A DNA stretch of 64,000 nt. Source: an uncultured Opitutia bacterium. GTDB taxonomy: Bacteria; Verrucomicrobiota; Verrucomicrobiia; Opitutales; Opitutaceae. The position numbers and the translations under genes were made by a program. Shown piece after piece: positions 61,754-64,000 of the stretch (its first letter is position 1; each line of letters starts with the position of its first letter). The notes under the pieces are model-generated. The model had not been told where the DNA came from. It saw nothing but the letters and a program-made list of their open reading frames with translations, and searched no databases. Location: positions 1 through 64,000 of the forward strand of contig CAIQQB010000132.1 of assembly GCA_903873805.1 (NCBI GenBank). Reading direction: 5' to 3'.

Positions 61754-64000
61754 GGCAGGCCCCTCCAGCGGCGCCAGGCCCATTCGGAGAGGAAACAGGC
61801 GAGCACCGCGAGAAACACCCAGCTTTGGTGCCAGAGCGGTTCGGAGGAGGTTTCGGAGATCGGTGCCGCACGTTTCGGCAGCAGCGTGGCGAGGTCATTG
61901 AGCTGCGACCAGGCGATCACCTGGCCGCCGGTGCGGCGGGCGAGTTCTTCCATCAGCGGGCGGTTGGGCGCGAGCGAACGGAATTCGTCGGCGGCCGGAT
62001 CGTTGACCCAACCGGCTTGGGCGCGGCCAACGAACTGCCCGGATTTGTCCAAGACCTCGACATCGGCGAGATAGGCGCCGGCCTCGCGGGGCGCGAACGT
62101 GGCTTCAAACCGGCCGGGAATGTCGGCCACGGACTCAGCCGGAAGAGTGACCTGGGTGAAGGCGGGGGCGGTGGATTTCGGCGCCGGGTCGGCGATCTGG
62201 CCGACAGTGTCAGCGACAGCAGATTTGGGCGCGGCCTTCGGGGCTTCGCCGCTTCGGTGGATGGTGATCCGGGCGGTGGCGAGATCGAGGGCCTTGTACT
62301 CTTTGTCGCGGGCGGTGACCTGCAGCGTCACGCCATTTTCCGCGGAGGCGGCGGTGATGCGCAGCTCGACGGGCGCGGGGACGTCGGTAACCAGCCAGCG
62401 GGCGAACTGGCGCCAGAAGTGCGCGAGGTCGGCCTGGTCGGTCTCGCTCTGCATGCCCCAGAGCCAGAGTTGGCTGACGCCGAGACAGGCGACCCGGCCC
62501 GCGCCGAAGTTTTGCGCGATCAGAGTGGGAAAGTTGGCCCCCGTCTGATCGGTGACGGCGGCGAGCACAGTCGCGCCGGGCTTGATGCCGTTGAGCGCAT
62601 TGGCCACGAGCAAATGCGGCATCTGGCTCAGGCGCTCGCGCTCGTCCGCCTCGAGCGGGCGCACGCGTGTCCACGGCTCGAGCCAGCCCTCGCGAGTGAG
62701 GTTCCAAGTCAGCTCGCCCTGCGGACTGGCCGGGGCCTTGCGGTCGAGATAGACGGGCAGCGCGACGGCGAGCGGGGTGTTGGCGTAGTCGCCGGCTTCC
62801 AGCGAGTCCACGCCGCCGAGCATGAGCAGGCCGCCACCGCGTTCGGAGGCAAAGCGGCGCAGCAGCAGGAGCTGGTCGGTGGTGAAAAACGCGGACTCGA
62901 CGTGGTCGAGCACGACGGCGTCGTAGGTGAACAGCTCCGCGGCCGAACGCGGGAAGCCGCCTTGGAGCTCCTTTTCATCGCGGGCGTTGACGCGGATCAT
63001 CACCGGCTGGTCATAGCGCTGGGTGTCGTCCGTGCCGGAGCCGAAACCGCGGAAGATGGGGTTGCTGGATTCGCCGGCGCGGCCGATGAAATCGAACTTG
63101 GGTTCGCGCCGCGCGACGCGGATCAGGCCGACCATCTGGAGCTGCGGGTCGTCGGCCAGGGCGCGGTTGAAAAACTTGAACTCAAAGTTAGGCATGCCCG
63201 CGAGGTAGAGAATGCGGTAGGCGGGCCGGCCGCGATCGACCATGACCACGCGGCGGTTGTTGAGCGTGGTCGCCTCCGCGAGCGGAGCTCCCTTCGGCGT
63301 CACGGCCACCTCGTAAAACTGCACGCCGGAGCCGGTGGGATGCCAGTTGAAGACGGCTTCGGCCGGGTCGGAATCATTGCGCACGCGCACGGTCTGGGCC
63401 GCCGGAAGTACGTCGTTGCCGCCCGCCTTGTCCGCCGGCGCGCCGAACGTCCGGACGGTGGCGGTGAAATCCAGCCCGGCGACCCCCTGACCGGCGATGG
63501 TGGTGCGCACCGAGACGGGCGCGTCGTCGAAGACGGTCTGGTGGACGTCGGCGCGGTCGATCCGCACATCGCGCAGACCCTCGGCGCTACCCACGATCAC
63601 CGGATAGATGGGCGGGAGGCCGTTGGTGTCGCCGAGCCCGGTAGGCAGGTCGGTGGCGTTGCCGTCGGTGAAGAGGAGGATGCCGGCGAGCGGCTGGCCG
63701 GTGAAGCGTTCGCGGAGTTTCTTCAGGGCGTCGCCGGTGGCGGTGTGGTCGCCGGTGGCGTCGAGTTCGGTGAAATCGCGCACCCGGCGGAGGTCGCGGT
63801 CGAAGACGTAGGGGCGGAGCTGAAACTCGTCGGCGAGCGAGGCGAGCCAGCGGCTGCCGTCGCCGGTGAGCGCGCCGCGCACCTGTGCGAGGCGCGAACC
63901 GGTCGCGCCGGCGTCGGTGATCTGGAGGCTCTGGCTGTTGTCGGCGACGATGGCGAAGAGATTGGCGCCCTTCTTGGCCCGCGGGGTGGTCCACTGCGGA
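61750..64000 (-). CDS. VWA-domain membrane protein with GATase-like domain (5' end outside window)
   Basis: At least 749 residues are visible; the N-terminus lies beyond the window edge. The first visible part reads FAIVADNSQSLQITD (MIDAS-like D-x-S-x-S), then ILLFTDGNATDLPTG, as in von Willebrand A domains. Next come beta-rich segments, then a class-I glutamine-amidotransferase-like fold without clear catalytic Cys (TYDAVVLDHVESAFF, GGGLLMLGGVDSLEAGDYAN). Further beta domains follow, and a final membrane helix near WVFLAVLACFLSEWAWRRW. Proteins of this design sit with MoxR ATPase and DUF58 genes in Verrucomicrobia and Planctomycetes and are of unknown role. It is coupled to the caspase-like gene by ATGA overlap. 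Confidence 0.82.
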   Translation of the reverse strand, partial: PQWTTPRAKKGANLFAIVADNSQSLQITDAGATGSRLAQVRGALTGDGSRWLASLADEFQLRPYVFDRDLRRVRDFTELDATGDHTATGDALKKLRERFTGQPLAGILLFTDGNATDLPTGLGDTNGLPPIYPVIVGSAEGLRDVRIDRADVHQTVFDDAPVSVRTTIAGQGVAGLDFTATVRTFGAPADKAGGNDVLPAAQTVRVRNDSDPAEAVFNWHPTGSGVQFYEVAVTPKGAPLAEATTLNNRRVVMVDRGRPAYRILYLAGMPNFEFKFFNRALADDPQLQMVGLIRVARREPKFDFIGRAGESSNPIFRGFGSGTDDTQRYDQPVMIRVNARDEKELQGGFPRSAAELFTYDAVVLDHVESAFFTTDQLLLLRRFASERGGGLLMLGGVDSLEAGDYANTPLAVALPVYLDRKAPASPQGELTWNLTREGWLEPWTRVRPLEADERERLSQMPHLLVANALNGIKPGATVLAAVTDQTGANFPTLIAQNFGAGRVACLGVSQLWLWGMQSETDQADLAHFWRQFARWLVTDVPAPVELRITAASAENGVTLQVTARDKEYKALDLATARITIHRSGEAPKAAPKSAVADTVGQIADPAPKSTAPAFTQVTLPAESVADIPGRFEATFAPREAGAYLADVEVLDKSGQFVGRAQAGWVNDPAADEFRSLAPNRPLMEELARRTGGQVIAWSQLNDLATLLPKRAAPISETSSEPLWHQSWVFLAVLACFLSEWAWRRWRGLP

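Overview
The window is a 64-kb piece of a GC-rich bacterial chromosome, almost entirely housekeeping genes packed on both strands. Gene content points to Verrucomicrobiota, most likely Opitutales/Opitutaceae. The arguments are a double-length UvrA (about 1,970 residues, the tandem form known in the Chlamydiae/Verrucomicrobia branch), a VWA/caspase-like operon of the planctomycete-verrucomicrobial type, weak Shine-Dalgarno signals, and abundant dispersed word-like repeats. The taxonomic call is inference; no rRNA gene is present.

Layout. 0-5 kb: tail of a probable transposase, photolyase, a primary-type sigma factor, coaD, pgsA-pgpA. 5-9.2 kb: NusG paralogue-aroQ, NIF3, dCMP deaminase, AlgH-like protein, two single-domain response regulators. 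9.2-15.2 kb: giant uvrA. 15.2-20.8 kb: glycosyltransferase, holin-like membrane protein, lpdA, tRNA-Ser, small membrane protein, YacP-like NYN protein, DUF2851. 20.9-28 kb: nusA-infB-rbfA-nrnA-truB-ribF translation operon behind a promoter and a leader terminator, then tRNA-Val. 28-34 kb: a frameshifted secreted protein, nadK, argA, cytochrome c maturation pair ccsA-resB. 34-41 kb: 5-oxoprolinase pxpBC-pxpA, lgt, CNNM-type CBS protein, gcvT-gcvH. 41-46 kb: two secreted carbohydrate proteins, GAF-GspE ATPase, yraN. 46-50 kb: zwf-opcA-pgl (oxidative pentose phosphate branch). 50-55 kb: glycosyltransferases, alpha-oxoamine synthase and two nucleotide-sugar epimerases, probably a surface glycan or glycolipid set. 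55-64 kb: kup, menB, pfk, caspase-like pseudo-protease and a VWA protein that runs off the window.

The most unusual signal is not a gene. The window carries at least six families of short dispersed repeats. Some are self-complementary hairpins (TGTAG-hairpins; ACGCGACG hairpins; TTGGGGTCAA elements), and two of these families show compensatory base changes between copies. Others are AT-rich or ACACGGA-type word repeats that often occur as facing inverted pairs around 25-170 bp of unrelated DNA. Copies sit in intergenic gaps but also inside genes without breaking the frame: several in uvrA, two in a glycosyltransferase, one pair in the N-terminus of the caspase-like protein. They also abut the start codons of uvrA, lgt and rbfA. 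This looks like an active, frame-tolerant repeat-spreading process and is the main candidate for an undescribed system here.

No CRISPR array, rRNA, prophage or complete insertion sequence was seen.
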